Source: SSF14 sp046331245
GTDB taxonomy: Bacteria > Actinomycetota > Acidimicrobiia > Acidimicrobiales > Microtrichaceae
Reading direction: 5' to 3'
DNA: 64,000 nucleotides
Assembly: GCA_046331245.1 (NCBI GenBank)
Contig: JAXLRH010000001.1
Span: 640,338 to 704,337, forward strand
The notes below the pieces were generated by a model, which ran no database searches, had not been told where the DNA came from, and saw nothing but the letters and a program-made list of their open reading frames with translations. Below are positions 8,540-18,819 of the stretch, piece after piece. Position 1 is the stretch's first letter, and every line of letters begins with the position of its first letter. The translations under genes and the position numbers were made by a program.

Positions 8540-9319
8540 CTAGCCCGCCTTGCGCTGGCCTCCGCGGCGACGGTTCGCGAGCTTCGCCTTCACGTAGTCG
8601 CGGTTCATCATGGCGATGAAGTCGATCGAGATCTCCTTCGGGCACGCCTCCTGGCATTCGCCGTGGTTCGTGCAGCTGCCGAAGAACTGCTCCATCGTCT
8701 CGACCATGTGCTCGGTGCGGCTCCAGCGCTCCGCCTGGCCCTGGGGCAGGAGGTTGAGGTGCTGCACCTTGGCCGACGTGAACAGCTGCGCTGCGGAGTT
8801 GGGGCAGGCGGCCACGCAGGCGCCGCAGCCGATGCAGGCGGCGGCGTCCATCGCGGCGTCGGCGACGTCCTTCGGCACGGGCGTGAGGTTGGCCTCCGGC
8901 GCGGCGCCGGTGCTCACCGTGATGTAGCCGCCGGACTCGACGATGCGGTCGAACGCCGCACGGTTCACCATCAGGTCCTTCACGATCGGGAAGGCCGCGG
9001 CACGCCACGGCTCGATCACGATCGTGTCGCCGTTCGAGAACTGGCGCATGTGGAGCTGACAGGTGGCCGTGGCCTTCTGCGGACCATGGGCCTGACCGTT
9101 GATCATCACGCCGCACGTGCCGCAGATTCCCTCGCGGCAGTCGTGGTCGAACGTGATGGGCTCACGGTCGTTGGCGATGAGGTCCTCGTTCACGTAGTCC
9201 AACATCTCGAGGAACGAGGCGTCGTCGGCGATCGTGGTGGTGTACGTCTCGAACGCGCCCGGCACATTCGGGCCGTCCTGGCGCCAGACCTTGAGCGTGA
9301 GGTTCAACATGTTCGACAT
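8540..9319 (-). CDS. sdhB: Succinate dehydrogenase/fumarate reductase iron-sulfur subunit
   Basis: Electron-transfer subunit of complex II, 259 residues, peripheral on the inner face of the membrane. The N-terminal 2Fe-2S ligands are in CREGICGTCG (about residues 60-70) with a further Cys in TATCQLH. The C-terminal ferredoxin-like part has CIGCGACVAACP and CTNHGECQEACPKE for the 4Fe-4S and 3Fe-4S clusters. The start is the ATG at 9319, preceded by AGGAACC at good spacing; the longer open frame would run into sdhA. The gap to sdhA is 11 bases. The order sdhC-sdhA-sdhB with a single membrane subunit is the type seen with five-helix cytochrome b558 subunits. The basic tail RRRGGQRKAG is an ordinary family feature. 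Confidence 0.95.
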   Translation of the reverse strand: MSNMLNLTLKVWRQDGPNVPGAFETYTTTIADDASFLEMLDYVNEDLIANDREPITFDHDCREGICGTCGVMINGQAHGPQKATATCQLHMRQFSNGDTIVIEPWRAAAFPIVKDLMVNRAAFDRIVESGGYITVSTGAAPEANLTPVPKDVADAAMDAAACIGCGACVAACPNSAAQLFTSAKVQHLNLLPQGQAERWSRTEHMVETMEQFFGSCTNHGECQEACPKEISIDFIAMMNRDYVKAKLANRRRGGQRKAG

Positions 9320-9330
9320 CGGGTTGGTTC

Positions 9331-11265
<1,935 letters not shown>

Positions 11266-11287
11266 GTGCGTGCCTCGGGGGTCGTGT

Positions 11288-12061
11288 TCACTTCACCACT
11301 CGGGTGACGATGAGGATGGGGAACAGCACGTTGCCGATGCCGACGATGGCGGTGATGCCGGTGGCGAAGGCCTTGCGGAACGCGTTGTAGCGGGGGTTGT
11401 TGAGCCCGAGGCTCTGGAACATCGACCAGGTGCCGTGGTACAGGTGCACCGCGATGGCGATGTTGGCGACGATGTAGGCGATGGCCACGGGCCAGCGCTG
11501 CATCGAGGCGATCATGTTGTGGTGCACGGCGCCCTCGACGAAGGAGGGGTTGGCCGAGCCGATCGTGAGATCGAGGATGTGGAACACCAGGTACGCCAGG
11601 AGGATGACGCCGGTGTATCGCATCGACCGTGAGGCGAAGTTGACGGCCACGTAGTCGCGGGGCGACTGGTAGGTGGTCGGCCGGGCCTTGCGGTTCATGA
11701 TGGTGAGCGTCGCGGCGGCGTGGACGTGGGCGACGAGGGCGACGATGAGCCCGATGCGCAGCACCCACAGCACGACGTTGTACGGCATGATCGGGTACAG
11801 CAGGTGACGGAGCGACTCGCCGTACACGTCGATGGCGTAGCGCCCGATGTCGGGGCCCTCCGTCTCGAGGCCGAGGTACAGCTTCAGGTTGCCGACCAGG
11901 TGGGCGATGACGAAGCCGAGCATCATGATGCCGCTGACGGCCATGACCCACTTCTTGCCGACCGCCGAGCGGTAGAACTCCACCGGCCACGGCGCCTTGC
12001 GGGTCGAAGGCGGGTTGATCACCGGGGCGTCGGCCCCGGGTCGCTTCATCGTTTGCGCCAT
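11288..12061 (-). CDS. sdhC: Succinate dehydrogenase cytochrome b558 membrane anchor
   Basis: A 257-residue membrane subunit that anchors SdhAB and carries heme b. At least five transmembrane helices are visible, starting GKKWVMAVSGIMMLGFVIAHLVGN, then the VVLWVLRIGLIVALVAHVHAA segment and VILLAYLVFHILDL. Histidines suited to heme ligation recur (IAHLVGN, AHVHAA, VFHILD, VHLYHGTW). I chose the ATG at 12061 (MAQTMKRP); an in-frame codon at 12103 would only add a polar extension. It is the first gene of sdhCAB. A perfect 12-base palindrome lies just upstream of the start. Confidence 0.92.
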   Translation of the reverse strand: MAQTMKRPGADAPVINPPSTRKAPWPVEFYRSAVGKKWVMAVSGIMMLGFVIAHLVGNLKLYLGLETEGPDIGRYAIDVYGESLRHLLYPIMPYNVVLWVLRIGLIVALVAHVHAAATLTIMNRKARPTTYQSPRDYVAVNFASRSMRYTGVILLAYLVFHILDLTIGSANPSFVEGAVHHNMIASMQRWPVAIAYIVANIAIAVHLYHGTWSMFQSLGLNNPRYNAFRKAFATGITAIVGIGNVLFPILIVTRVVK

Positions 12062-12074
12062 GTGCGGCTTGCTC

Positions 12075-12086
12075 CCACTCGAGTGG
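12075..12086. promoter_or_regulatory. Perfect palindrome in the sdhC leader
   Basis: CCACTCGAGTGG is a perfect 12-base inverted repeat 14 bases upstream of the sdhC start. It could be an operator half-site pair for a dimeric regulator of the sdh operon, or chance. A second imperfect hairpin (GGGTTTTCACCC type, 12120-12140) stands further upstream, between sdhC and the preceding gene, and may be that gene's terminator. Nothing else in the sequence identifies the regulator. Confidence 0.3.
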
Positions 12087-12149
12087 ACTCGTTCACCCAG
12101 CAACCTACCTTCCGTTCGGCGACGGGTGAAAACCCGAACCGCACGATGT

Positions 12150-12851
12150 TCAGGCGTCGTCGGGCGTGCGCGCCTCGAGGTGCGCGGTGTCGTTGTACCG
12201 GCGCACCGTCTGCCGGTCGCCGTGCACGACGAGCTCGGAGATGGAGGCGTTGTCCGAGGCGACGAACGCGAATCCGGAGATGCCCACCGCGTGTGCGAGC
12301 AGCTGGCCGATCACGCCGCCGTGGACGACCGCCACGACGGTCTCGTCGGGGTGCGCCGCGACGATGCGACCGAGCCCGGCCTGCAGTCGGGCGTCGAAGG
12401 ACTCGAGGGGCTCCGCCCCGGGGATGACGTCCCAGCGCTCCCGTTCGACGACCTCGGCGAAGAGGGGGTCGCCGGCCGCGGCGCGCACGCGGAGGTTGCC
12501 GCCCTCCCACTCACCGAGGTGCACCTCGCGCAGGTCGGGTTCGACGACGGGGACGAGGTCGACGAGCGCGGCGAGCGGGGCGGCCGTCTGATGCGTCCGC
12601 TGCAGGGTCGTGACGTAGATGGCGGCGATCGACTCGGACGCGGCGAGGCGGGCGCCGACGGCCTGGGCCTGCAGCACGCCGTCGGGGTGCAGCGGCGGGT
12701 CGCCGTGTCCGTCGGCGAGGGGGAACGGCCGGTCGGGCACGGCCGGCGCCGACTCGCCGTGCCGGACGAGGAGCACGCGCGTCGCTCCCGGCGGTGGCAC
12801 GAAGCGATGTTGCCGGAACCCCTCGGGGGCGGTGGCGGGCGTGTCGGTCAT
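12150..12851 (-). CDS. Histidine phosphatase (phosphoglycerate mutase-like)
   Basis: A 233-residue member of the histidine phosphatase superfamily. The phospho-acceptor His is in LLVRHGES (about residue 30), the conserved Arg region follows in TTLQRTHQTAAPL, the Glu in HLGEWEGG (about 113), and the second catalytic His is in VVAVVHGGVIG (about 173). The family includes phosphoglycerate mutases, phosphatases on small phosphoesters and mycobacterial GpgP-like enzymes; the substrate cannot be told. It is cytoplasmic, with no signal peptide. It lies upstream of sdhC on the same strand with an 88-base gap, so it is probably a separate transcription unit. Confidence 0.85.
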   Translation of the reverse strand: MTDTPATAPEGFRQHRFVPPPGATRVLLVRHGESAPAVPDRPFPLADGHGDPPLHPDGVLQAQAVGARLAASESIAAIYVTTLQRTHQTAAPLAALVDLVPVVEPDLREVHLGEWEGGNLRVRAAAGDPLFAEVVERERWDVIPGAEPLESFDARLQAGLGRIVAAHPDETVVAVVHGGVIGQLLAHAVGISGFAFVASDNASISELVVHGDRQTVRRYNDTAHLEARTPDDA

Positions 12852-12908
12852 CTGCGACTCCAGGTGGGTGGTGGTGGGGTGCGTGGGCGTAGTGGGAGGT
12901 GATGGGGG

Positions 12909-13859
12909 TCAGTGGTCGTGCGGGTCCGCGTAGATGTCGCTGCGGTAGCGACTGACGATCGGCGCCTCGCCGTCGGCCTCCAGCGACAGCTCCATCGTGA
13001 GCGGACCGCTCACCGCGGGCACGACGAACTCGAACGGTTCGATGTCCACGACGTCACCGGCCCCGACCGTGACGGACGCCGACGACGAGTGGTGGTCGTC
13101 CGCCCAGATGAGCGTCGTCGTGAGCCGCGCGCGAACCGGTGCCGCGAGGTCGTTGATCACGCTGCGGGCGATGCCGAGGCGCTCGTCGCCGTGGAGGTGC
13201 GGCGGGAGCCGGTCGCCGACGGCGAGGGTCGGGCGGCACGCCGCTCGCAGCGCTTCGTAGGCCTCCTTCGGGCGGCCGTCACGGTGGAGGACCGACGCGT
13301 CGACCGGCCCGGGGCCGCTGCTGAGCCGTGCGACGGCGAACCCCGTCGCCGGCCGATTCGTGAGCCGCCGGAGCGTCTCGACGTGGAAGCGCACCACCAT
13401 CGCCTGGTAGTTGCGCGTCGCCTCGGCCCACACCGCCGGGTCGTCGAACCCTTCCGGAGGTGTGTGGCGCGCGAAGCAGCGGCGATCGTCGTCGGTGATG
13501 CCGTCGAGCCGAGGCCATCCGGCCGCCAGCAGCTCGTCGATCCCGCCGTGGTCGACCGAGGGCGCGCCGAATCCGGTCGGGAAGCGGGCGCGCCGCGGAT
13601 GCCGCCGCAGGACCGTGGGCAGATCGCGCTCGTCGCCCGTCGCCCACCCCAGGCGCATCGGGCCGCGCCGGGGTTCGCGCACCGGCGGCGACTCGAGCAC
13701 GAGCAGACCCCGGTCGGCGGCCCGCGCCCGCTCCTCGGCGCCCAGGCGGTCGCGCCCCGTGAGGAGCGCGTCGAGCCCGGCGTCGGCCGCCAGATCGATC
13801 GCCGCGACGTCGGCGGTCGGGCCGATCTCGATGCCTTTCAGGAAGCGGCGATCGTGCAC
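12909..13859 (-). CDS. Hypothetical protein resembling the C-terminal part of GH2-type glycosidases
   Basis: A 316-residue protein starting with GTG. The central part (about residues 145-215: RNYQAMVVRFHVETLRR ... VLHRDGRPKEAYEALRAACRP) resembles the end of the catalytic barrel of GH2 mannosidase-like enzymes, where a sister motif reads like YWRVPKRSYEALRRA. The rest is a beta-strand-rich C-terminal domain of Ig-like appearance. A full GH2 enzyme is around 800 residues or more, so the N-terminal sugar-binding domain and much of the barrel are missing. No catalytic Glu can be assigned. It may be a remnant or a repurposed domain. No signal peptide. A 57-base gap separates it from the phosphatase gene. 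Confidence 0.5.
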   Translation of the reverse strand: MHDRRFLKGIEIGPTADVAAIDLAADAGLDALLTGRDRLGAEERARAADRGLLVLESPPVREPRRGPMRLGWATGDERDLPTVLRRHPRRARFPTGFGAPSVDHGGIDELLAAGWPRLDGITDDDRRCFARHTPPEGFDDPAVWAEATRNYQAMVVRFHVETLRRLTNRPATGFAVARLSSGPGPVDASVLHRDGRPKEAYEALRAACRPTLAVGDRLPPHLHGDERLGIARSVINDLAAPVRARLTTTLIWADDHHSSSASVTVGAGDVVDIEPFEFVVPAVSGPLTMELSLEADGEAPIVSRYRSDIYADPHDH

Positions 13860-13889
13860 GCCGGCACCGTACCTGCTCCCCGACGCGAC

Positions 13890-13913
13890 GGAGCCGCCCC
13901 GAAGGGCGGCTCC
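13890..13913. terminator. Strong hairpin between the Gly-rich protein gene and the GH2-like gene
   Basis: A perfect 10-base-pair stem (GGAGCCGCCC / GGGCGGCTCC) closes a CGAA tetraloop, 26 bases past the stop of the minus-strand gene 13940-15610. The stem is very stable but no T-tract follows on the minus strand, so it is terminator-like rather than a textbook intrinsic terminator. Confidence 0.65.
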
Positions 13914-13939
13914 GAATCGCTCGTCTGATGTGCGAGGTG

Positions 13940-15610
13940 TCAGACCGTGGCCGTGTTGGTCACCGTGCCGGTCGTGCCGGTGTTGGCGCCCGTTCCGCCG
14001 GCGCCGCCTGCGCCGCCGCCGAAGGTGGGCGTACCCACCGGGGCGCTGGTGCCGGTCTTGCCGAGGCCGACGGCAGCACCGCCGCCGCCGCCACCGCCGG
14101 CGCCCGACGCACCGCCGGTGCCACCGGCACCGCCCGAGCCGCCGGAGCCGCTCTTCTCGAAGCCGCTGCCGCCGGAGCCACCGTTGCCGCCGGCCTGGCC
14201 CGCAGCGCCGGCACCGCCGTTGCCGCCCTTGCCACCGGTGCCGAGGTTGATCTGCACCCCGATGAGAGTCGGCGAGGAGTTCTCGACCCAGAAGGCGATC
14301 GACTTGGCGCCGGCGACACCGCCCGCACCAGCCGAGGAGGCTGCAGCGCCACCGGCACCGCCGCCGCCGCCGCCCGCACCGGCGTCGTCCTGGTCGCAGT
14401 CGTTGGCGCCGCCGCCACCGCCGCCACCGCCGCCACGGCCGCCCGTGCCGACGCTGCCGTTGCCGCCGTTGGCACCCGCAGCGCCGCCGGCTCCACCGGC
14501 GCCGTTGGCCCCGTTGGCGCCCGTACTGCCTGGTTGTCCGGCGAACGCCGGGCTCTGGACGAGGTCGCAGTAGCCGGGAACGCCAGAGGTGCCCGCCGTG
14601 CCGCCGGCGCCACCGGCGCCACCGCCCACGCCGCCGCCGACCGCTCCGGTCGAGCCGGGCTGTGCGTCACAGCCCGAGGAGCACACGCCGAGGAAGTTGC
14701 TGCACCCGGGGGAGTCCACGACGCCGCCCTTGCCGCCGGCGCCACCGTTCTGGCCGCCGCCGCTGCCGGTGGCGGCGCCGCCGCCCGCTCCGGCCGAGGA
14801 GTTGTTGCAGCCGAGGCCGCCCGGCTCGAAGCCGTTGCCGCCGGTGCCACCGTTCGCCGCGTTGCCCGACCAGCCCGCGGTGCCGTTGGCCCCGTTGCTG
14901 CCCTGGCCGCCGGTGCCGCCGTTGACCGTGACGGTGTTGAACGTGAGCGCCGAGGTGGACGACTTCACGGCGACGCCGTAGGAGTTGAGGCCGGGGCCCG
15001 CCGCGACGCCGTTGACCACGAGGTCGGCGATCTTGGTGGGCGTCGTGATGCCGACGGCGAGGATGCCGACGGGACCGTTGACGGCGGCGTTGAACGAGGC
15101 CGTGATGTTGGAGTTGCCCGCGCCGGCCTTGTGCCAGTTGGACGACTTGTAGTGGCCGCCGATCTCGAAGCCCGCCGCGACCGTGAACGCGGGGTAGGTG
15201 CCTTCGGCGACCTGGATCTGGGTGCGACCGAGCACGCCGGCCCGGGTGATGCCCTGGTTGATGGTGCCGCAGGGCTCGCTGATGTCGCCGCAGGTGGAGG
15301 AGTCGCTGCTGAGGGCGCTCACGAAGACCACGTTGGAGGCGATGCCGTCCTGGCCGTCGCAGTTGGAGTCGATGTCGTCACCGACGGAGTCGACGGTCTG
15401 CGCCGGGTTGATCGATGCGTCGTTGTCGTTGCAGTCGACGGCGGTGTTGTACCCGTCGCCGTCGTTGTCGGCCAACGTCGTCGTCGTGGTCGAGGTGGTC
15501 GTGGGAGCGGCCGTGGTCGTGGTGCCACCGCCGCCGGTATCGGGCGGACAGGCCGTCGCGACGAGCGCGAGCAGGCCGACCGCCGGCAAGAGAGCACGAC
15601 GTACGCGCAT
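13940..15610 (-). CDS. Large Gly-rich secreted lipoprotein with a MopE-type metal-binding motif
   Basis: A 556-residue exported protein. The signal peptide ends in a lipobox-like LVATAC; a Thr-rich linker follows. Residues about 45-75 (DNDGDGYNTAVDCND...INP...DGDDIDSNCDGQDG pattern) match the putative calcium/metal-binding MopE repeat. A parallel beta-helix-like segment comes next (about 80-220). From about 225 to the end the protein is dominated by GG-x repeats (GGAGG, GGTGG, GGNGG), similar in composition to PE_PGRS tails, broken by Cys-containing loops. The start is the ATG at 15610, with GGAGGG eight bases before it. It is probably cell-surface exposed. Composition drives the similarity to PGRS proteins, so homology to them is not claimed. 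Confidence 0.8.
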   Translation of the reverse strand: MRVRRALLPAVGLLALVATACPPDTGGGGTTTTAAPTTTSTTTTTLADNDGDGYNTAVDCNDNDASINPAQTVDSVGDDIDSNCDGQDGIASNVVFVSALSSDSSTCGDISEPCGTINQGITRAGVLGRTQIQVAEGTYPAFTVAAGFEIGGHYKSSNWHKAGAGNSNITASFNAAVNGPVGILAVGITTPTKIADLVVNGVAAGPGLNSYGVAVKSSTSALTFNTVTVNGGTGGQGSNGANGTAGWSGNAANGGTGGNGFEPGGLGCNNSSAGAGGGAATGSGGGQNGGAGGKGGVVDSPGCSNFLGVCSSGCDAQPGSTGAVGGGVGGGAGGAGGTAGTSGVPGYCDLVQSPAFAGQPGSTGANGANGAGGAGGAAGANGGNGSVGTGGRGGGGGGGGGANDCDQDDAGAGGGGGGAGGAAASSAGAGGVAGAKSIAFWVENSSPTLIGVQINLGTGGKGGNGGAGAAGQAGGNGGSGGSGFEKSGSGGSGGAGGTGGASGAGGGGGGGAAVGLGKTGTSAPVGTPTFGGGAGGAGGTGANTGTTGTVTNTATV

Positions 15611-15754
15611 GGTTGATCCCTCCAAAGGTGCTCACCGCCCCTCGGTGAGTCTTCCTTTCATAATCCGGATGGCCCAGGAGGTCAATGAATCACGGGGAAT
15701 GACGGGTGAAATAACCGCCGTTCAGCCCGTTCCCCCGTGCGGTGGCGACGGACC

Positions 15755-16558
15755 TCAGAAGAGGGTGACGGGGGTGCCCACCGGTGCGATGCCGCTGTCC
15801 CAGAGGAAGTTGATCTCCTGGTTGGTCATGCGCACGCAGCCGTGGCTGGCCGGGTAGTTCGGGACGCTCGGCGAGCCGTGCAGCGCGTAGCCACCGGTGA
15901 AGTACTTCGGGCGCCAGAGCTGGCCGAGGGCCGACACGCGCTGGCCGTTGATCTGCCGGGTGATCCGGTACGACCCACGCGGCGTCGGGGTGGACTTCTT
16001 GCCGCTGGAGATGTCGAAGACCCACATCACCACGCCGTTGTCGGAGATCGTGAGGATCTGGCGGCCGAGGTCGACCTCGATGAACCGGCCGGTCTTGCCG
16101 ACCTTGGTGACGGCCTTCTCCATGGATGCGCCGAGGACGAAGCGGGTGAGCGGATCGAGGCGACCCGAGCGCGGCAGACCGGAGTACTTCTGGAACGCCG
16201 TGAGCGCGTGCGTGGTGGATGCGCCGAACGCGCCCGGGAAGTCGGAGAGCCAGAACCCGCGGGCCGAGAGCGTCACCTGCATGAGGAACACCTCGCCGCC
16301 GCGAGCGCCCTGCGAGAGGGTCGCTCCCGAGAGCGGCAGGTAGTGCAGCGTGACCGGCGCGGGCGGGGCCGGGGGAGCCGGCGGCGTCGTCGTGGTCGTG
16401 GTCGCCGGCGTCGTCGTGGTCGGCGGCGTGGTGGTCGTGGTCACCTGGGCCGGCGCCGCGCCCGCGGTGCCGGCGGTCGCCACGAGGAACGATGCCCCGA
16501 CGACGAGGACGGTGGCGGCGGCGCCGAGCGCGGCGCGAGGGCGGGAGAGCGTGTGCAT
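15755..16558 (-). CDS. L,D-transpeptidase with peptidoglycan-binding domain
   Basis: Periplasmic or cell-wall enzyme of the YkuD family, 267 residues, that forms 3-3 crosslinks or anchors proteins to peptidoglycan. The N-terminal signal sequence (hydrophobic, ending TAGTAGAAPA) is followed by a Thr/Pro linker, then a PG_binding_1-like repeat (about residues 95-145: LMQVTLSARGFW...TTHALTAFQKYSG) and the YkuD domain (about 165-267). The catalytic motif is HGSPSVPNYPASHGCVRM, with the nucleophilic Cys near residue 241. The start is the ATG at 16558. It is transcribed divergently from the AAA ATPase gene at 16614. Confidence 0.92.
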   Translation of the reverse strand: MHTLSRPRAALGAAATVLVVGASFLVATAGTAGAAPAQVTTTTTPPTTTTPATTTTTTPPAPPAPPAPVTLHYLPLSGATLSQGARGGEVFLMQVTLSARGFWLSDFPGAFGASTTHALTAFQKYSGLPRSGRLDPLTRFVLGASMEKAVTKVGKTGRFIEVDLGRQILTISDNGVVMWVFDISSGKKSTPTPRGSYRITRQINGQRVSALGQLWRPKYFTGGYALHGSPSVPNYPASHGCVRMTNQEINFLWDSGIAPVGTPVTLF

Positions 16559-16613
16559 GGAGGGCGAGCGTACCGGCTGACGACACGAGGCCTCTAGTTG
16601 GTAGGTTGCCGAC

Positions 16614-18014
16614 ATGAGCCGTCCCGGAACCCTCGGTGAACTGAAATCGTCCGGCTGGACGTCCACCTCGGTGAAGGAGGAGATCCGCCGCAACGCCATC
16701 GCCCGGATCCGCGCCGGGGTGCCGCTGTTCCCCGCCGTGCTGGGCTACGAGGACACCGTCGTGCCGCAGCTCGAGAACGCGCTGCTCGCCGGTCACGACA
16801 TCGTGTTCCTCGGCGAGCGCGGACAGGCGAAGACGCGGCTCATCCGCTCGCTCGTCGAGCTGCTCGACGAGTGGATGCCGATCATCGCCGGGTCGGAGGT
16901 CAACGACGATCCGCTCGCGCCCATCTCGCGCTACGCGATCCACCTCCTCGCGGAGCACGGCGACGACACCCGCATCGACTGGGTGCACCGCTCGGACCGC
17001 TACGGCGAGAAGCTCGCCACCCCCGACACCTCGATCGCGGATCTCATCGGCGAGGTCGACCCGATCAAGGTCGCGGAGGGCCGGTACCTCTCCGACGAGC
17101 TCACGTTGCACTACGGCCTCGTGCCCCGCACGAACCGCGGCATCTTCGCGATCAACGAGCTGCCCGACCTCGCGGAGCGCATCCAGGTCGGCCTCCTCAA
17201 CGTGTTGGAGGAGCGCGACATCCAGGTGCGCGGCTACAAGATCCGTCTGCCGCTCGACGTGATGCTCGTGGCGTCGGCCAACCCGGAGGACTACACCAAC
17301 CGCGGTCGCATGATCACGCCGCTGAAGGACCGCTTCGGCAGCCAGATCCGCACGCACTACCCGCTCGAGGCCTCGACCGAGGTCGAGATCATCGCCCAGG
17401 AGGCGCAGCCCTTCGTCGCCGAGGGCCTCACCGTCGACGTGCCCGACTTCATGAGCGAGATCGTCGCCACCTTCAGCCACCTCGCACGCGCCAGCAGCAA
17501 CATCTCGCAGCGGTCGGGTGTGTCGGTGCGGCTCAGCGTCTCCAACCAGGAGAGCCTGGTCGCCAACGCCGCCCGTCGGGCGCTGCGCGCCGGCGAGTCG
17601 CGCGTCGTGCCGCGGGTGTGCGATCTCGATGCCCTTCCGGCGTCGACGGCGGGCAAGGTCGAGATCGAGTCGCTCGAGGAGGGCCGCGACGGCCAGATCA
17701 TCGACCAGCTGATCAACGGCGCGGTGCTCACGGTGTTCCGTGAGCGGGTCGCGCCCGAGCACCTGCTCGACGTCGTCGAGGCCTTCGACGGCCGAGCGCC
17801 CGTCGAGACGGGAGAGGACATCCCCGCATCGGCCTACGTCGCGCTCTGCGACGACATCCCGGCCCTGCGTCGGGCGGCGGCCTCGCTCTCGAGCGCCGAG
17901 ACGCCCGAGAACATCGCGAGCGCGGTCGAGCTGGTGCTCGAGGGCCTGCACCTGTCGAAGCGGCTGAACAAGGACGCGGTCGGCGGAAGGGCGCAGTACC
18001 GGGCCCGTGGCTGA
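16614..18014 (+). CDS. AAA+ ATPase, magnesium-chelatase-I/MoxR-like
   Basis: A 466-residue AAA+ protein of the helix-2-insert clade (ChlI/MoxR-like). The P-loop reads GERGQAKTRL (about residue 67), Walker B FAINELPDL (about 175) with its Glu, and VASANPEDYTNRGRMITPLKDRFG carries sensor-1 and arginine-finger-type residues. Such ATPases work as motors with a VWA-domain partner, here probably the gene at 21875-23896, which is typical of the pair, although an ABC exporter and a glycosidase intervene. The biological client is unknown; chelation of Mg into protoporphyrin is unlikely because no other bacteriochlorophyll genes are seen. The stop overlaps the next gene's GTG start by 8 bases. Confidence 0.85.
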   Translation: MSRPGTLGELKSSGWTSTSVKEEIRRNAIARIRAGVPLFPAVLGYEDTVVPQLENALLAGHDIVFLGERGQAKTRLIRSLVELLDEWMPIIAGSEVNDDPLAPISRYAIHLLAEHGDDTRIDWVHRSDRYGEKLATPDTSIADLIGEVDPIKVAEGRYLSDELTLHYGLVPRTNRGIFAINELPDLAERIQVGLLNVLEERDIQVRGYKIRLPLDVMLVASANPEDYTNRGRMITPLKDRFGSQIRTHYPLEASTEVEIIAQEAQPFVAEGLTVDVPDFMSEIVATFSHLARASSNISQRSGVSVRLSVSNQESLVANAARRALRAGESRVVPRVCDLDALPASTAGKVEIESLEEGRDGQIIDQLINGAVLTVFRERVAPEHLLDVVEAFDGRAPVETGEDIPASAYVALCDDIPALRRAAASLSSAETPENIASAVELVLEGLHLSKRLNKDAVGGRAQYRARG

Positions 18015-18819
18015 CGTCGTGGCGCCGCCGGCGCCCACCGAACCGGCGCCCGACGACCGGGCCGTGGTCGTCCGCGGGCTCACGAAGTCGTTCGGCGACA
18101 AGATCGCCGTGCACGGCGTCGACCTCGACGTGCCGCGTGGCTCCTTCTACGGGCTCGTCGGGCCGAACGGCGCGGGCAAGTCGACCACCATCAAGATGTG
18201 CACGGCGCTCCTCCGGCCCGATGCGGGGGAGGTGTGGATCGACGGCATGAGCGTGTGGGCCGACACGCACGAGGCGAAGCGCCGCCTCGGCGTGCTGCCC
18301 GACGACCTGCCCCTGTTCGAGCGCCTCACCGGCGACGAGTTCCTCACGTTCCTCGGCATGTTCCGCGGCCTGGAGGCGGACGTGGTGGCCGAGCGTTCCC
18401 GCGAGCTCCTCGAGGTGCTCGACCTCACCGACGACGCGCGGGTGCTGGTGGCCGACTACTCGACGGGCATGCGCAAGAAGATCAGCCTCGCGGCGGCCGT
18501 GCTGCACGCGCCCCGCGTCCTGTTCCTCGACGAGCCGTTCGAGTCGGTCGACCCGGTGTCGGCGCGCACCATCCAGGACCTGCTCCGGAGCTTCTGCGGC
18601 GCCGGCGGCACCGTCGTGCTCTCGAGCCACGTGATGGACACGGTCGAGCGGCTGTGCGACCACGTGGCGATCGTGGCCGCGGGTCGCATCGTCGTGCGCG
18701 GCTCGGTCGACGAGGTGCGCGGCGGTCGCCGGCTCGAGGACGTGTTCATCGACGCCGTCGGCGGGTCGCACGTCGGCTCGTCGTCCCTCACCTGGCTGGG
18801 TACGGACGGCTCGGCGTGA
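18007..18819 (+). CDS. ABC transporter ATP-binding subunit
   Basis: A 270-residue ATPase subunit of an ABC-2 type exporter. Walker A is GPNGAGKST (about residue 53), the Q-loop region RRLGVLPDDLPLFERLT, the signature is unusual (YSTGMRKK for LSGGQ), Walker B is VLFLDEPFESVDP (about 173) and the H-loop is in VVLSSHVMD. The STGM signature is typical of the CcmA/DrrA-like group that pairs with separate permeases. It starts with GTG overlapping the previous gene by 8 bases, and its stop shares GTGA with the permease start. Confidence 0.9.
   Translation: MADVVAPPAPTEPAPDDRAVVVRGLTKSFGDKIAVHGVDLDVPRGSFYGLVGPNGAGKSTTIKMCTALLRPDAGEVWIDGMSVWADTHEAKRRLGVLPDDLPLFERLTGDEFLTFLGMFRGLEADVVAERSRELLEVLDLTDDARVLVADYSTGMRKKISLAAAVLHAPRVLFLDEPFESVDPVSARTIQDLLRSFCGAGGTVVLSSHVMDTVERLCDHVAIVAAGRIVVRGSVDEVRGGRRLEDVFIDAVGGSHVGSSSLTWLGTDGSA

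Noticed and set aside
13928..15616. A 562-codon plus-strand frame opposite the Gly-rich lipoprotein
   Set aside because: Caused by low-complexity GC-rich repeats in the real gene; no start signal and no domain.
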